DNA of 64,000 nucleotides from Collinsella sp. Lineage in GTDB: Bacteria; Actinomycetota; Coriobacteriia; Coriobacteriales; Coriobacteriaceae. A program made the position numbers and the translations under genes. Location: positions 1-64,000 of the forward strand of contig DXMF01000021.1 of assembly GCA_019414345.1 (NCBI GenBank), given 5' to 3'. The notes under the pieces were generated by a model, which made no database searches, was not told the origin of the DNA, and saw only the letters and a program-made list of their open reading frames with translations. Of the stretch, positions 49,672 through 57,585 are shown piece by piece. Each line of letters opens with the position of its first letter. Position 1 is the stretch's first letter.

Positions 49672-51444
49672 TTACGAACGTTTGCGACTCGCCAGGGCGC
49701 CTGCGGCGATGGCGGCTGTTCCCGCAAGGGCGGCTGCCACGATGGCTGCGTTCGAGGTGTCGCCGGTTGCCGCGAGCTTGCCGACGGTCTTGGCTCCCTT
49801 GGCTGCAACTGCAACGGTCTTGGTTGTCTTCGTGCCCTCGGACTTGGAACCCTCGGGCTTGGTCTTGCCGTGCTTTTCCTCGGGCTTGGTCTCCTCGGGA
49901 GGCACGATGACCGTGCTCTTGGCGACAGCGGCGTCATAGGGGGAGTCAATCGTGGCATCGCCCGTGCCAATGGTCTGCCCCGCCTCGTAGACGATGCCGT
50001 CGCTGAGCTCTTCCTTGTTGCGATAGTCAATGACTTTGCCGCCTGCAGGCGTCTGGATGATGGCGTCCTTGATTTCGATGGTGCCGATCGCCTTGCCGTC
50101 CGCGCTCATGGCAAGGGCGAAGATAGCCGCCGTGTCTCCCTCGGCCGTGACCTTGCTGCGGACGATCGAGATGGTCGCGGGCGTGATGCCCTTCTCGGTC
50201 TGCGCGAAGATGCCGATGTTCAGGCCCTCGGACTCAGGGATGATTTCGTCGTTTTGGTCTCCACTGTAGTGGTCGGGGCCGTCGCCGCCGGTCTCGGCAT
50301 AGCGGGCTATGGCCTTGACAACGGAGTCGCTGATGTAGATATGGCCACCCGCTTCGTCGGAGTAGAAATTACTGGTGGAGATTGCAACCGAGAACCTGCC
50401 TTCTGCGAGCGCATCCACAGTCGAGCCGTTCTTGATGACGATGTTGTCCTCATCGGTGAAGAGTGCGCTGGCTTCCCCGCCATCTGAGCTTGCGCGGACC
50501 GTCACGGTCGCGCCATCGAGCGTGATGCCCTTGTAGACATAGATGCCATACCCAACGCCACTTGCGTTGAGGGAAGCGTTCGTGACCGTGAGGCTGTTTT
50601 TACCGTCGATGGCGGCGTCTTCCTCGGAGCTTGCCTTGACCTGGCTGCCACCCGAGATCTCGATGTTGCCGTCGGCCCAAATCGCATTGTCTTTGATAGA
50701 GCTTGCCTCTACCTTGCCGCCGCCCTTTATGATGAGGTTCTCGTTAGCATCGATACCCTGATCCTCGGTGGCCTTGGCGGTGACGGTTCCGCTGTTGTCG
50801 ATCGTGATGTTGCCGTCGGCCCTGATGCCATCCGAATCGCCCGTGGCGTTAACGTTTCCCGAGCCCTTGATGGTGACATCGCCCCCGGCATCGATGGCAT
50901 CGTGCTCGGTGCTCGTGGCGTTGACAGTGCCAGCGCCGTCGATGTTGATGTTGCCGACGGAAGTGATGGCGTCACGAGAAGATGTCACGTTGAGCGTGCT
51001 GGACGCGTCGCCCTGAATATTAAGCTCGGCGTTCTCGTTCGCGCCATCCTTAACCTTGATGCCGCGGCCGTTGTCGTTAGTGACGGTGTTGTTGCCCTCG
51101 TAGCTCACGTTGAGCTTGCCCGCTGCCTCGATCGCGCCGCCGTTATAGCCGTTGAGCTTCATGTCGTCGGCGCCGTCCCAGCTCCAGGTGCCGGCGGCGT
51201 CGCCCGCCGCGGTGCCGGCGTTGTATTGGGTGCCGCCGACGTCCACCCACTCGGCCGCGAGCGAGACGCTCGGCATGAGCAGCGAACTTACCGTGAGCGC
51301 GCATACGGCGCCTACAACGATGCGGCGTGTCACGCGGCGCCAGCTGCCGTGTGCGAGCAGCGTGCGACGGCGCACGTCGGGCTCGACAAAATGGGCTCCA
51401 GAGGTTTTGTCATTGCGCTTGGGGGTCGTGAACAAGGCGGCCAT
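49672..51444 (-). CDS. LAATG-anchored beta-helix surface protein, copy 2
   Basis: A 590-aa paralogue of the neighbouring surface protein, with the same signal region, repeat structure, Lys/Glu/Pro spacer (PEETKPEEKHGKTKPEGSKS) and LAATG motif (557-561), ending RKRS. GYNGGAIEAAGKLNVSYEGN and similar loops show the two diverged mainly in the exposed repeats. The ATG at 51444 follows GGGAG. Its upstream 100 nt are similar to those of copy 1, so both copies probably keep the same promoter and leader. Confidence 0.85.
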   Translation of the reverse strand: MAALFTTPKRNDKTSGAHFVEPDVRRRTLLAHGSWRRVTRRIVVGAVCALTVSSLLMPSVSLAAEWVDVGGTQYNAGTAAGDAAGTWSWDGADDMKLNGYNGGAIEAAGKLNVSYEGNNTVTNDNGRGIKVKDGANENAELNIQGDASSTLNVTSSRDAITSVGNINIDGAGTVNATSTEHDAIDAGGDVTIKGSGNVNATGDSDGIRADGNITIDNSGTVTAKATEDQGIDANENLIIKGGGKVEASSIKDNAIWADGNIEISGGSQVKASSEEDAAIDGKNSLTVTNASLNASGVGYGIYVYKGITLDGATVTVRASSDGGEASALFTDEDNIVIKNGSTVDALAEGRFSVAISTSNFYSDEAGGHIYISDSVVKAIARYAETGGDGPDHYSGDQNDEIIPESEGLNIGIFAQTEKGITPATISIVRSKVTAEGDTAAIFALAMSADGKAIGTIEIKDAIIQTPAGGKVIDYRNKEELSDGIVYEAGQTIGTGDATIDSPYDAAVAKSTVIVPPEETKPEEKHGKTKPEGSKSEGTKTTKTVAVAAKGAKTVGKLAATGDTSNAAIVAAALAGTAAIAAGALASRKRS

Positions 51445-51582
51445 GGTTACTCCCATCCTCATAGGGCCTATGCGATTACGCCCAGCATATCTGCAGGATG
51501 TAGCCGGCGGTAGTGCCGTTTGGAGAGCAAAACGTCCAAAACTTGCGAAGCAATACATCGCGCGTCCGTGTGGCGCCTGGCT

Positions 51583-51628
51583 TTAAAAGCAAAGCGCGGA
51601 GCCGCTCGATGCGACTCCGCGCTTTGCT
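51583..51628 (-). terminator. Terminator of the NCS2 permease
   Basis: AGCAAAGCGCGGA and TCCGCGCTTTGCT form a perfect 13-bp stem with a GCCGCTCGATGCGAC inner region, followed on the minus strand by TTTTA. Homologous to the hairpin at 49541. Confidence 0.8.
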
Positions 51629-51651
51629 GTTTGGTATTGCGAATCTTGCGC

Positions 51652-52965
51652 CTACGCTACAAAGAAGTAGACGAGGAAGGCAAGGGCTGCGATCCACATG
51701 AGCGGCTTGATCTTGGATGCCTCGCCCTTAAAGAGCGCGACGACCACGTAGGCGATAAAGCCCAGACCAATGCCGGCAGAGATGGAGTAGGTGAAGGGCA
51801 CGCCGGCGACAATCATGAACGCCGGGAAGCCCTGCGACACGTCGGACCAGTCGATCTCGGAGGCCTCGCTCATCATGAGGTAGCCGACGTAGACCAGAGC
51901 ACCGCAGGTGGCGGCGCTGGAAACGATGGTGACGATGGGGGAGAAGAACGCGGCGAGAATGAACAGCACGCCGGTGGTGACAGAGGTGAGGCCCGTGCGG
52001 CCACCGTCGGCAGCGCCAGAGGTGGACTCGACGAAGGTAGTGATGGAGGAGACGCCCATAAAGCCACCGGCAGCAGCGGCCACGGAGTCGACGACCAGGA
52101 TGGGACGGATGTCCTCGACATTGCCGTCCTCGGTCAAGAACTCGCCCTGCTTGGCGACGGCCATCGCGGTGCCCATGGTGTCGAAGAAGTCACTCATGAG
52201 CAGCGAGAAGGCAACGACGAGCAGCATCGGGTCGGTCAGAACCTTCACGATGGCCATGTTGCCGTCGGCGGTGCTGGCAAACGGGGCGCCAAAGGTCGAG
52301 AAGTCGAGCGGTGCGATGAGGCCCTCGGGCGCATGGGTGACGCCCAGCGGGATACCGGCGATAACGGCAACGATGATGCCGATGAGCAGCGAGCCCGGCA
52401 CGTTGCGGGAAGCCAGGGCAACCGTCACGATGATGGAGATGATGCCGACGATAAAGGTGGGGGAGGTGATGTCGCCCAAGCCGACGAGCGTACCGGCGCC
52501 AGCGGTGATGATGCCGGCGTCGCACAGGCCGATCATGGCGATAAACAGGCCCAGACCCACCGAGATGGCGTGGCGCAGGACCACGGGGATGGCGTCCATG
52601 ATGGCCTCGCGCAGGCCGCAAAGGACGAGCAGCAAGATGACGATACCTTCGAGGAAGATAACGCTCATGGCAACGTGCCAGTCACCGCCGCACATGGTGG
52701 TGGTGATGCCCGCGATCATGGCGTTGATGCCCAGGCCCGACGCGCAGGCGAGCGGGCGGTTGGCGAAGATGCCCATGCAGATGGTCATGATGCCGGCGCC
52801 CAGGCAGGTGGCGCAGGCGAGCGCTCCCGCATCGATGCCAGCGCCCGAGAGCACTGCGGGGTTGACGGCGATGATGTAGGCCATCGCCAGGAATGTTGTC
52901 AGTCCAGCGCGAAGTTCGGTCCCGATTGTGGACTTGCGCTCACTGACGTGAAATAGTTCGTCCAT
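51652..52965 (-). CDS. Guanine/hypoxanthine permease (AzgA-type NCS2)
   Basis: A 437-aa transporter with twelve or more TM helices, of the AzgA/PbuG group. LRAGLTTFLAMAYIIAVNPAVLSGAG, GLGINAMIAG and SLLMSDFFDTMGTAMAVAKQGEFL are the family signatures. It likely imports guanine, hypoxanthine or adenine by proton symport. The ATG at 52965 follows AAAGGG; earlier in-frame Met residues lack a site. Its 3' tail was copied downstream in the tandem duplication. No purine riboswitch is evident upstream. Confidence 0.92.
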   Translation of the reverse strand: MDELFHVSERKSTIGTELRAGLTTFLAMAYIIAVNPAVLSGAGIDAGALACATCLGAGIMTICMGIFANRPLACASGLGINAMIAGITTTMCGGDWHVAMSVIFLEGIVILLLVLCGLREAIMDAIPVVLRHAISVGLGLFIAMIGLCDAGIITAGAGTLVGLGDITSPTFIVGIISIIVTVALASRNVPGSLLIGIIVAVIAGIPLGVTHAPEGLIAPLDFSTFGAPFASTADGNMAIVKVLTDPMLLVVAFSLLMSDFFDTMGTAMAVAKQGEFLTEDGNVEDIRPILVVDSVAAAAGGFMGVSSITTFVESTSGAADGGRTGLTSVTTGVLFILAAFFSPIVTIVSSAATCGALVYVGYLMMSEASEIDWSDVSQGFPAFMIVAGVPFTYSISAGIGLGFIAYVVVALFKGEASKIKPLMWIAALAFLVYFFVA

Positions 52966-53119
52966 GCATACCCTTTCCTTGTTCGGCCCCGAGTTTAGGC
53001 CGATTGACACGAACTCACCTACTATATCGCCTTTGAAAGGTTGATGTTCCTCGCGTGTTGAAGTTCGGCGCTTTGTAGCAGACGGACGGTATTATTCGCA
53101 TGAAAATGTGTAGGTACCG

Positions 53120-53142
53120 TATACTTAAGCGGTTACAACGAC
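53120..53142 (+). promoter_or_regulatory. -10 box and shared start-site sequence of deformylase-like gene
   Basis: TATACT at 53120-53125 is followed by GCGGTTACAACGAC at 53129-53142, at the expected transcription start. The same 14-mer lies just after the TACAAT box of prfC (13090-13103). Confidence 0.4.
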
Positions 53143-53158
53143 CCCTATGGAGGAACGT

Positions 53159-53578
53159 ATGATTAAAGAGCTCTGCCACGACGAGGCTATCCTGTCCCAG
53201 CGTTGCGAGGTTGCGACCGTCGAGGACGAGTCGGTTGCTCAGGACCTGATCGATACCATCAAGTCGCTCGACGATGCCGGCTGCCTTGCCGCTAACCAGA
53301 TTGGTGTTACCAAGAAGGTTTGCGTCTACTTGGACGATGCCGGCGAGCCCCACGTGCTCTACAACCCTCGTCTGGTGTTTGGCCTGGGCGCCAGCAAGAT
53401 GGAGGAGAGCTGCCTGACGCACGACGAGATCACCAAGTCCACGCGCTACATCAAGTGCAAGGTCGCCTTTGACCAGATCGTCGACGGCAAGATGAAGGAG
53501 TGCCGCCGCGACTACGCGGGCTTCGAAGCGCAGATGATCCAACACATGATTGATCACTGTCTTGGCAAGTTGGTCTAA
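53159..53578 (+). CDS. Peptide deformylase homologue lacking catalytic Glu
   Basis: A 139-aa protein aligned to peptide deformylase along its length, but with altered motifs. Motif 1 is AGCLAANQIG (usual G-x-G-LAA), motif 2 is ESCLT (usual EGCLS), and motif 3 is QHMIDH in place of QHEIDH, so the catalytic glutamate is methionine. The two His and one Cys metal ligands remain. It may bind metal without deformylating. A second homologue at 59182 has normal motifs. The ATG at 53159 follows GGAGG. Confidence 0.85.
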   Translation: MIKELCHDEAILSQRCEVATVEDESVAQDLIDTIKSLDDAGCLAANQIGVTKKVCVYLDDAGEPHVLYNPRLVFGLGASKMEESCLTHDEITKSTRYIKCKVAFDQIVDGKMKECRRDYAGFEAQMIQHMIDHCLGKLV

Positions 53579-53591
53579 GGGGACCAAAGCA

Positions 53592-53676
53592 CCGCACCTT
53601 GCCGCTCAATCGTCGCTCGCGTACCTCAAGTACGCTTCGCTCCTCTTTCGTGGCAATCTGCGGCACTTTGACCCCT
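53592..53676. repeat. Imperfect 85-nt fold with GCGTAC/GTACGC core
   Basis: GCGTAC and GTACGC at 53619-53635 form the centre, with outer GCCGC/GCGGC pairing. The gap between the deformylase-like and BSH genes holds this fold and a terminator. It may be an RNA or a dispersed repeat. Confidence 0.3.
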
Positions 53677-53720
53677 TAGACGACCTACGGGGTCGACTTG
53701 GCTGAGTTTATCTTGCTTGT

Positions 53721-53762
53721 AAAAGTCCGGGTATGACATTGTTGTCATGTCCGGGCTTTTTT
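53721..53762 (+). terminator. Intrinsic terminator before BSH gene
   Basis: AAGTCCGGGTATGACA and TGTCATGTCCGGGCTTTTTT pair with a few wobbles around TTGT. The T-run is six residues long. Confidence 0.85.
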
Positions 53763-53823
53763 GTTTAGCGCCCCTTTGTTTGGTGACAATGAGCTTAGTA
53801 AGAACATTGAGCTAGGAGGCGCT

Positions 53824-54789
53824 ATGTGCACGAGCATTCGATTTACTGATAATTCCGGCCACATGTATCTGGGCCGCAACCTCGACTGGAGCTTTGGATA
53901 CGGCGAGCGGGTTCGCGTGATGCCCCGCGGGTTCCATATCCCGTATTCGTATATCGACGATGCGACGGCGGCGCACGCGGTGATCGGCATGTGCATCGAT
54001 TACAAGAACTATCCCATGTTTTTCGACTGTGGCAACGATGCGGGCCTGGCTGTGGCGGGGCTCAACTTTCCCGGTTATGCCGAGTATGCCGAGGGTCCGG
54101 TTGACGACAAGACCAATATCGCGGCCTACGAGTTTCCCCTGTGGGTGGCGGCGACGTTCTCGACGGTCGACGAGGTCGAGGCCGCGCTGCGCGACACGGT
54201 GATTGTTGCCAAGTCTGCCGGTGAGGGGCTGGGCGTGTCGCTGCTCCATTGGATTATCGGCGACGGCGAGCGCAGCATCGTGGTCGAGATGATGGCCGAC
54301 GGCCTGCATGTGTACGACGATCCGGTCGATACCCTTGCCAATCAGCCGACCTTCCCGTGGCATATGGAAAACCTGCGCACCTATATCACCGCCTCAAACG
54401 ATTTTCCGCAGACGGCGACATGGCGCACCGCCGAGCTTAAGCCTTATGGTGCGGGTGCCGGCATGCGCGGTATTCCGGGTGACTGCTATTCGCCGAGCCG
54501 TTTTGTAAAGGCGGCCTATCTCAATGCCAATTACCCGCAAAAGGAGAGCGAGGCCGAAAACGTCGTCCGCATGTTCCGCTCGCTCGAGGGCGTGGCGATG
54601 ATCGAGGGGGCGTCCAAGATGGGCGATGGCAAGTTCGAGAAGACGATCTACACCGGATGCTTTAGCGCTCGCACGGGCAATTATTACTATGCGACCTACG
54701 ACGACCCGTCGATTCGCTACGTGAGCTTGATGGATGCCGAGGGTGCGAGCCCCGATAGGCTCGTGGTTCCCGAGCCGCGTCGCTCGTAG
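53824..54789 (+). CDS. bsh: Choloylglycine hydrolase family (bile salt hydrolase)
   Basis: Ntn-hydrolase of 321 aa that deconjugates glycine- or taurine-bile acids. The nucleophile is Cys2 exposed after Met removal (MCTSIRFT). GRNLDWSFGYGE supplies R18 and D21, AGLNFPGYAEY supplies N81, NQPTF supplies N173, and SPSRF supplies R226, which correspond to the catalytic set R18/D21/N82/N175/R228 of the Clostridium enzyme. Penicillin V acylase activity is an alternative in this family. The ATG follows AGGAGG. The gene is typical of gut bacteria exposed to bile. Confidence 0.88.
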   Translation: MCTSIRFTDNSGHMYLGRNLDWSFGYGERVRVMPRGFHIPYSYIDDATAAHAVIGMCIDYKNYPMFFDCGNDAGLAVAGLNFPGYAEYAEGPVDDKTNIAAYEFPLWVAATFSTVDEVEAALRDTVIVAKSAGEGLGVSLLHWIIGDGERSIVVEMMADGLHVYDDPVDTLANQPTFPWHMENLRTYITASNDFPQTATWRTAELKPYGAGAGMRGIPGDCYSPSRFVKAAYLNANYPQKESEAENVVRMFRSLEGVAMIEGASKMGDGKFEKTIYTGCFSARTGNYYYATYDDPSIRYVSLMDAEGASPDRLVVPEPRRS

Positions 54790-54942
54790 CCGATAGCTTC
54801 ACTGCAATGCAAAGCGCCCCTGCGTCTCCTGTGAGGTGCAGGGCCGCTGTCGTCGATGGTCGACGTCGCTAGAAGTTGACGTCGTTGAGTTGGGTGCTCT
54901 CGAGACCGTCGAGCTGTTGCCGTTCGGGCGTATCGGCGACGC

Positions 54943-55368
54943 TTAGGTGTGATGCTGCGGCGGTAGCTCGCCCGACGCCATCAGGTCGCCAACAATCTGG
55001 CGCAGGTAGGCGTTGACGCGCTGGTTGACCTTAAAGCCCAGGTCCAAGCGCACGCGGAACAAAAAGTCCGTGCCAAAGGTCTCGACGGAATACTCGTGCG
55101 TATAGGGCTCGTCGGTGACATGCACGTTGATGAACCAGTATGCCTTGGCGCGCTTGGGGTGTTTGTCCAGGATGGAGTAGAGCACGTCGCGGTCGAGCGT
55201 GAGCGGGTCGGGGCTGTTGGTGAGAAACACGAGGTTGTCGGCGAGCACGGGATAGGTCTCGTCGTTGCGCAGGCGGTCGAGCTGATCAATGTACTTGGAG
55301 ACGGGCAGCAGGATCGTTTGCGTGCGCTCGATGGCGAGGCCGTAGGCGCACTTTAATGCCGTCTTCAT
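54943..55368 (-). pseudogene. Kup potassium transporter C-terminal fragment
   Basis: The frame reads YGLAIERTQTILLPVSKYID, then LVFLTNSPDPLTLDRDVLYSIL, AYWFINVHVTDEPYTHEYSVE and FRVRLDLGFKVNQRVNAYLR. This is the cytoplasmic C-terminal domain of Kup/HAK-type K+ transporters. The ~450-residue membrane domain is absent, so a functional transporter cannot be made. A short start (MKTALKCAYG) exists but is probably fortuitous. Confidence 0.8.
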
Positions 55369-55407
55369 ACATATACGAGCAGTGTGGCTCATCGGATTAT
55401 TTAAGAC

Positions 55408-55431
55408 AATAATCTCCAGCTGGGGATTATT
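55408..55431. repeat. 24-bp near-perfect palindrome
   Basis: AATAATCTCCAGCTGGGGATTATT reads the same on both strands except for one T-G pair (55415/55424). It is in the eroded region upstream of the Kup fragment. Confidence 0.6.
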
Positions 55432-55448
55432 CACGTACGCAGGTAGCA

Positions 55449-55521
55449 TTTCAAAACAGGGGCGCATCCGCTGCAGGGTTTTGCTGCAATGTGATACCAC
55501 GGACGCGCCCCTGCTTTGAAA
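55449..55521 (-). terminator. Long hairpin ending the DMT exporter gene
   Basis: TTTCAAAACAGGGGCGCATCCG and its inverse (2 differences) form a 22-bp stem around a 29-nt interior with CTGCAGG/GCTGCAA. On the minus strand the upper stem ends in TTTTGAAA. It may be a terminator and REP-like element. Confidence 0.6.
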
Positions 55522-55535
55522 CTGAAGAGGTGCTT

Positions 55536-56447
55536 TTAAGCGCGTGCCGCCTGGGCGATGCCGGCCTTGGCGTTTGCGCGTTTGCCGGCGAGTTCGCAAA
55601 AAATCGCGCCGCCGATGATAAGTGCGGCGCCCATCAGGCGGACCGGTGTTATGGCTTCGCCTAAAAGGACGGCGGAGAACACGACGGCCGAAAGCGGCTC
55701 GAGGTAGCCAACGACCGCGACGGTCTGGACGGGCAGCTTGGCGACGGCACTAAAGTAGAGTAGGCAACCGATGCCGGTGTTGACGACGCCGAGCATGACG
55801 ACGGCGCGCCAATCAATACTGGCGGCGACGCCGGCGGACAGGAATGAGGGAGCGCCCTGCGTGATGAGCGTGAGGACCAGCGCGGTCACAAAGGCGGCGC
55901 TCACCTGGAGCGTGGAGTTCTCGAGGCCTTCGATGTGTGGTGCACCCTTGCTAGCGATGACCATCAGCGCATAGCAAAATGCCGAGGCGATGCCGCAGAC
56001 GATACCCGCAATGGGCATATTGCCGCCTAGACCTTGCGCCGCAATGAGAAAAGCACCGCAAGCAACGGCGATAAAGCCGGCGATTTTGCCGCCGGTCAGC
56101 TTTTCGCCAAAGATAAGCGGTGAGAGGGCCATGACGATGATGGGGCCGCAGTAGTACAGCAGCGAGGAGACGCCGACGCCTATCGTCTGGTAGGCGCGGA
56201 ACAGAAAAATCCAGCTGGCGCCCAGCGCGGCTCCCGAGAGGAGGAGGGCTGCGGCTTCGCGGGGGCGAGATGGTGCTTGCAACGTATGGCGTTGGGTGAT
56301 GGCGAGGATGGCGGCAAGCGAGAGTGCGCCCAAAAACGTGCGTAGTAGCACGATATCGGAGCTCGGCAGTGCGATGGCGGCGGCGATGATGCCGTTGGAG
56401 CCAAACAATAGCAATGCTGCTAAGTACGCAAACAGTCCGTTGTTCAT
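55536..56447 (-). CDS. EamA/DMT family transporter with divergent LysR
   Basis: A 303-aa exporter with ten TM helices in two EamA halves (LFGSNGIIAAAIAL, LGASWIFLFRAYQTIGVGVSSLLYYCGPIIVM, then FCYALMVIASKG and VVGYLEPLSAVVFSAVLLGE). The PLSAVVFSAVLLGE stretch is the canonical second-half motif. A LysR regulator is encoded divergently with an operator-like palindrome between the two, so the exporter is probably induced by its own substrate. Substrate unknown. GAGGGG precedes ATG. Confidence 0.87.
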   Translation of the reverse strand: MNNGLFAYLAALLLFGSNGIIAAAIALPSSDIVLLRTFLGALSLAAILAITQRHTLQAPSRPREAAALLLSGAALGASWIFLFRAYQTIGVGVSSLLYYCGPIIVMALSPLIFGEKLTGGKIAGFIAVACGAFLIAAQGLGGNMPIAGIVCGIASAFCYALMVIASKGAPHIEGLENSTLQVSAAFVTALVLTLITQGAPSFLSAGVAASIDWRAVVMLGVVNTGIGCLLYFSAVAKLPVQTVAVVGYLEPLSAVVFSAVLLGEAITPVRLMGAALIIGGAIFCELAGKRANAKAGIAQAARA

Positions 56448-56476
56448 GCGCTGACATCCCCTCTATATCCGAGCAT

Positions 56477-56520
56477 GTTCACTATGGGTGAACTGGCTTT
56501 AGAAGAAAAGCGAATATAAT
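56477..56520 (+). promoter_or_regulatory. Operator and promoter between eamA and LysR
   Basis: GTTCAC-TATGG-GTGAAC (56477-56493) is a perfect inverted repeat with a 5-nt spacer. A consensus -10 box TATAAT lies at 56515-56520 on the plus strand, 46 nt before the LysR start. Confidence 0.6.
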
Positions 56521-56565
56521 GCATGGATAACATGACAAAGACTCATGCAAAGGTGGAGGGGTGCC

Positions 56566-57423
56566 GTGGAGACGAATATTCAAAAGATGCAGGTGCTGCT
56601 CGAGACGGTGCGCGCCGGCAGTTTTACGCGCGCCGCCGAGCGGCTGAGCTATTCGCAGTCGGGCGTGAGCCGTATGGTGGCCGACCTCGAGGCCGACTGG
56701 GGCTTTAAAGTGCTCGATAGAAGCCGCGAGGGCGTAGTGCTTTCTGCCGATGGGCGGCAGGTTATGCCGGCAGTCGAGGCGTTATGCGAAGAGTTTGGCC
56801 GCCTGCAGCGACGGGTGGATGAGATGCGCGGGCTCATGCGCGGCAAAATCTGCATCGGTACGTTTTCGAGTGTGGCGACCCACGTGTTGCCGCCGGTGAT
56901 TGCGCGTTTTCGCGCCGATCACCCGGACGTCGATTATGAGTTGCTGATGGGCGATTACTCAGAGATTGAACAATGGGTGGCAGAGGGCCGCTGCGATCTG
57001 GGCTTTATCCCGCGTGAGCCACGCGGCGCCGGCATGGCGTCGCGACCGTTGGTGCAAGACGAGTTGATGGCCGTGGTGCCAGCGGACTCCTCGCTTGCCA
57101 CGGCGGAGGTCGTTTCTCTTGCCGATTTAGCCAACGAGCAGTTTATTCTGCTAGAACGCGGCACCGATGACGAGATTACGCCGCTGTTCCGTCGGGCGGG
57201 ACTGACGGTGTGCTCCAAGCTGTCGACCCGGGATGACTATGCGATTATGGCCATGGTCGAGGACGGCCTGGGCGTGAGCATTCTTCCCGCGCTCATCTTG
57301 CGCCGCTGTCAGTTCGATGTTGCCGTGCGTTCGCTCGAGGGACATCCCCATCGGCAGATCAATGCGATATATCGCACGGCTGACGTTTCGCTTGCCGCCG
57401 CTCGATTCCTTGAATACCTCTAA
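56566..57423 (+). CDS. LysR family transcriptional regulator
   Basis: A 285-aa LysR protein starting with GTG (VETNIQKMQVLLETVRAGSF), preceded by GGAGGGG; an earlier ATG at 56545 has no site. HTH residues FTRAAERLSYSQSGVSRMVADLE are standard. The substrate domain includes CIGTFSSVATHVLPPVIARF and DDYAIMAMVEDGLGVSILPAL. The truncated LysR at 17134 resembles its C-terminal half. It probably controls the divergent exporter. Confidence 0.88.
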   Translation: METNIQKMQVLLETVRAGSFTRAAERLSYSQSGVSRMVADLEADWGFKVLDRSREGVVLSADGRQVMPAVEALCEEFGRLQRRVDEMRGLMRGKICIGTFSSVATHVLPPVIARFRADHPDVDYELLMGDYSEIEQWVAEGRCDLGFIPREPRGAGMASRPLVQDELMAVVPADSSLATAEVVSLADLANEQFILLERGTDDEITPLFRRAGLTVCSKLSTRDDYAIMAMVEDGLGVSILPALILRRCQFDVAVRSLEGHPHRQINAIYRTADVSLAAARFLEYL

Positions 57424-57483
57424 ACGCGTACACGTCATTGTCCGCTTTGGGCAAATCTCGGAGTCCGGTACGTTTTCTTATGA

Positions 57484-57564
57484 AATTGAACTTTCGAATG
57501 AGGTGCCGCGTTATACTGCTTGCTAAATTGAACCATGGTTCAATTCGTGTTCTATAAATTGAAC
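57484..57564. promoter_or_regulatory. Operator region of HTH-aminotransferase gene
   Basis: The perfect 20-bp palindrome AATTGAACCATGGTTCAATT (57526-57545) is flanked by extra half sites AATTGAAC at 57484 and 57557. A -10-like TATACT (57512-57517) lies between the first half site and the palindrome, so binding would block transcription. The encoded N-terminal HTH domain is the likely repressor. Confidence 0.65.
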
Positions 57565-57585
57565 TTTGCCAGCAAGGAGGTTCCT

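Noticed and set aside
53019..53158. Purine riboswitch before the guanine/hypoxanthine permease
   Set aside because: No conserved purine-aptamer loops were recognised on the minus strand.
55369..55599. Longer N-terminus of the Kup fragment
   Set aside because: It overlaps palindromes and a terminator hairpin and has no TM helices, so it is not a real transporter start.
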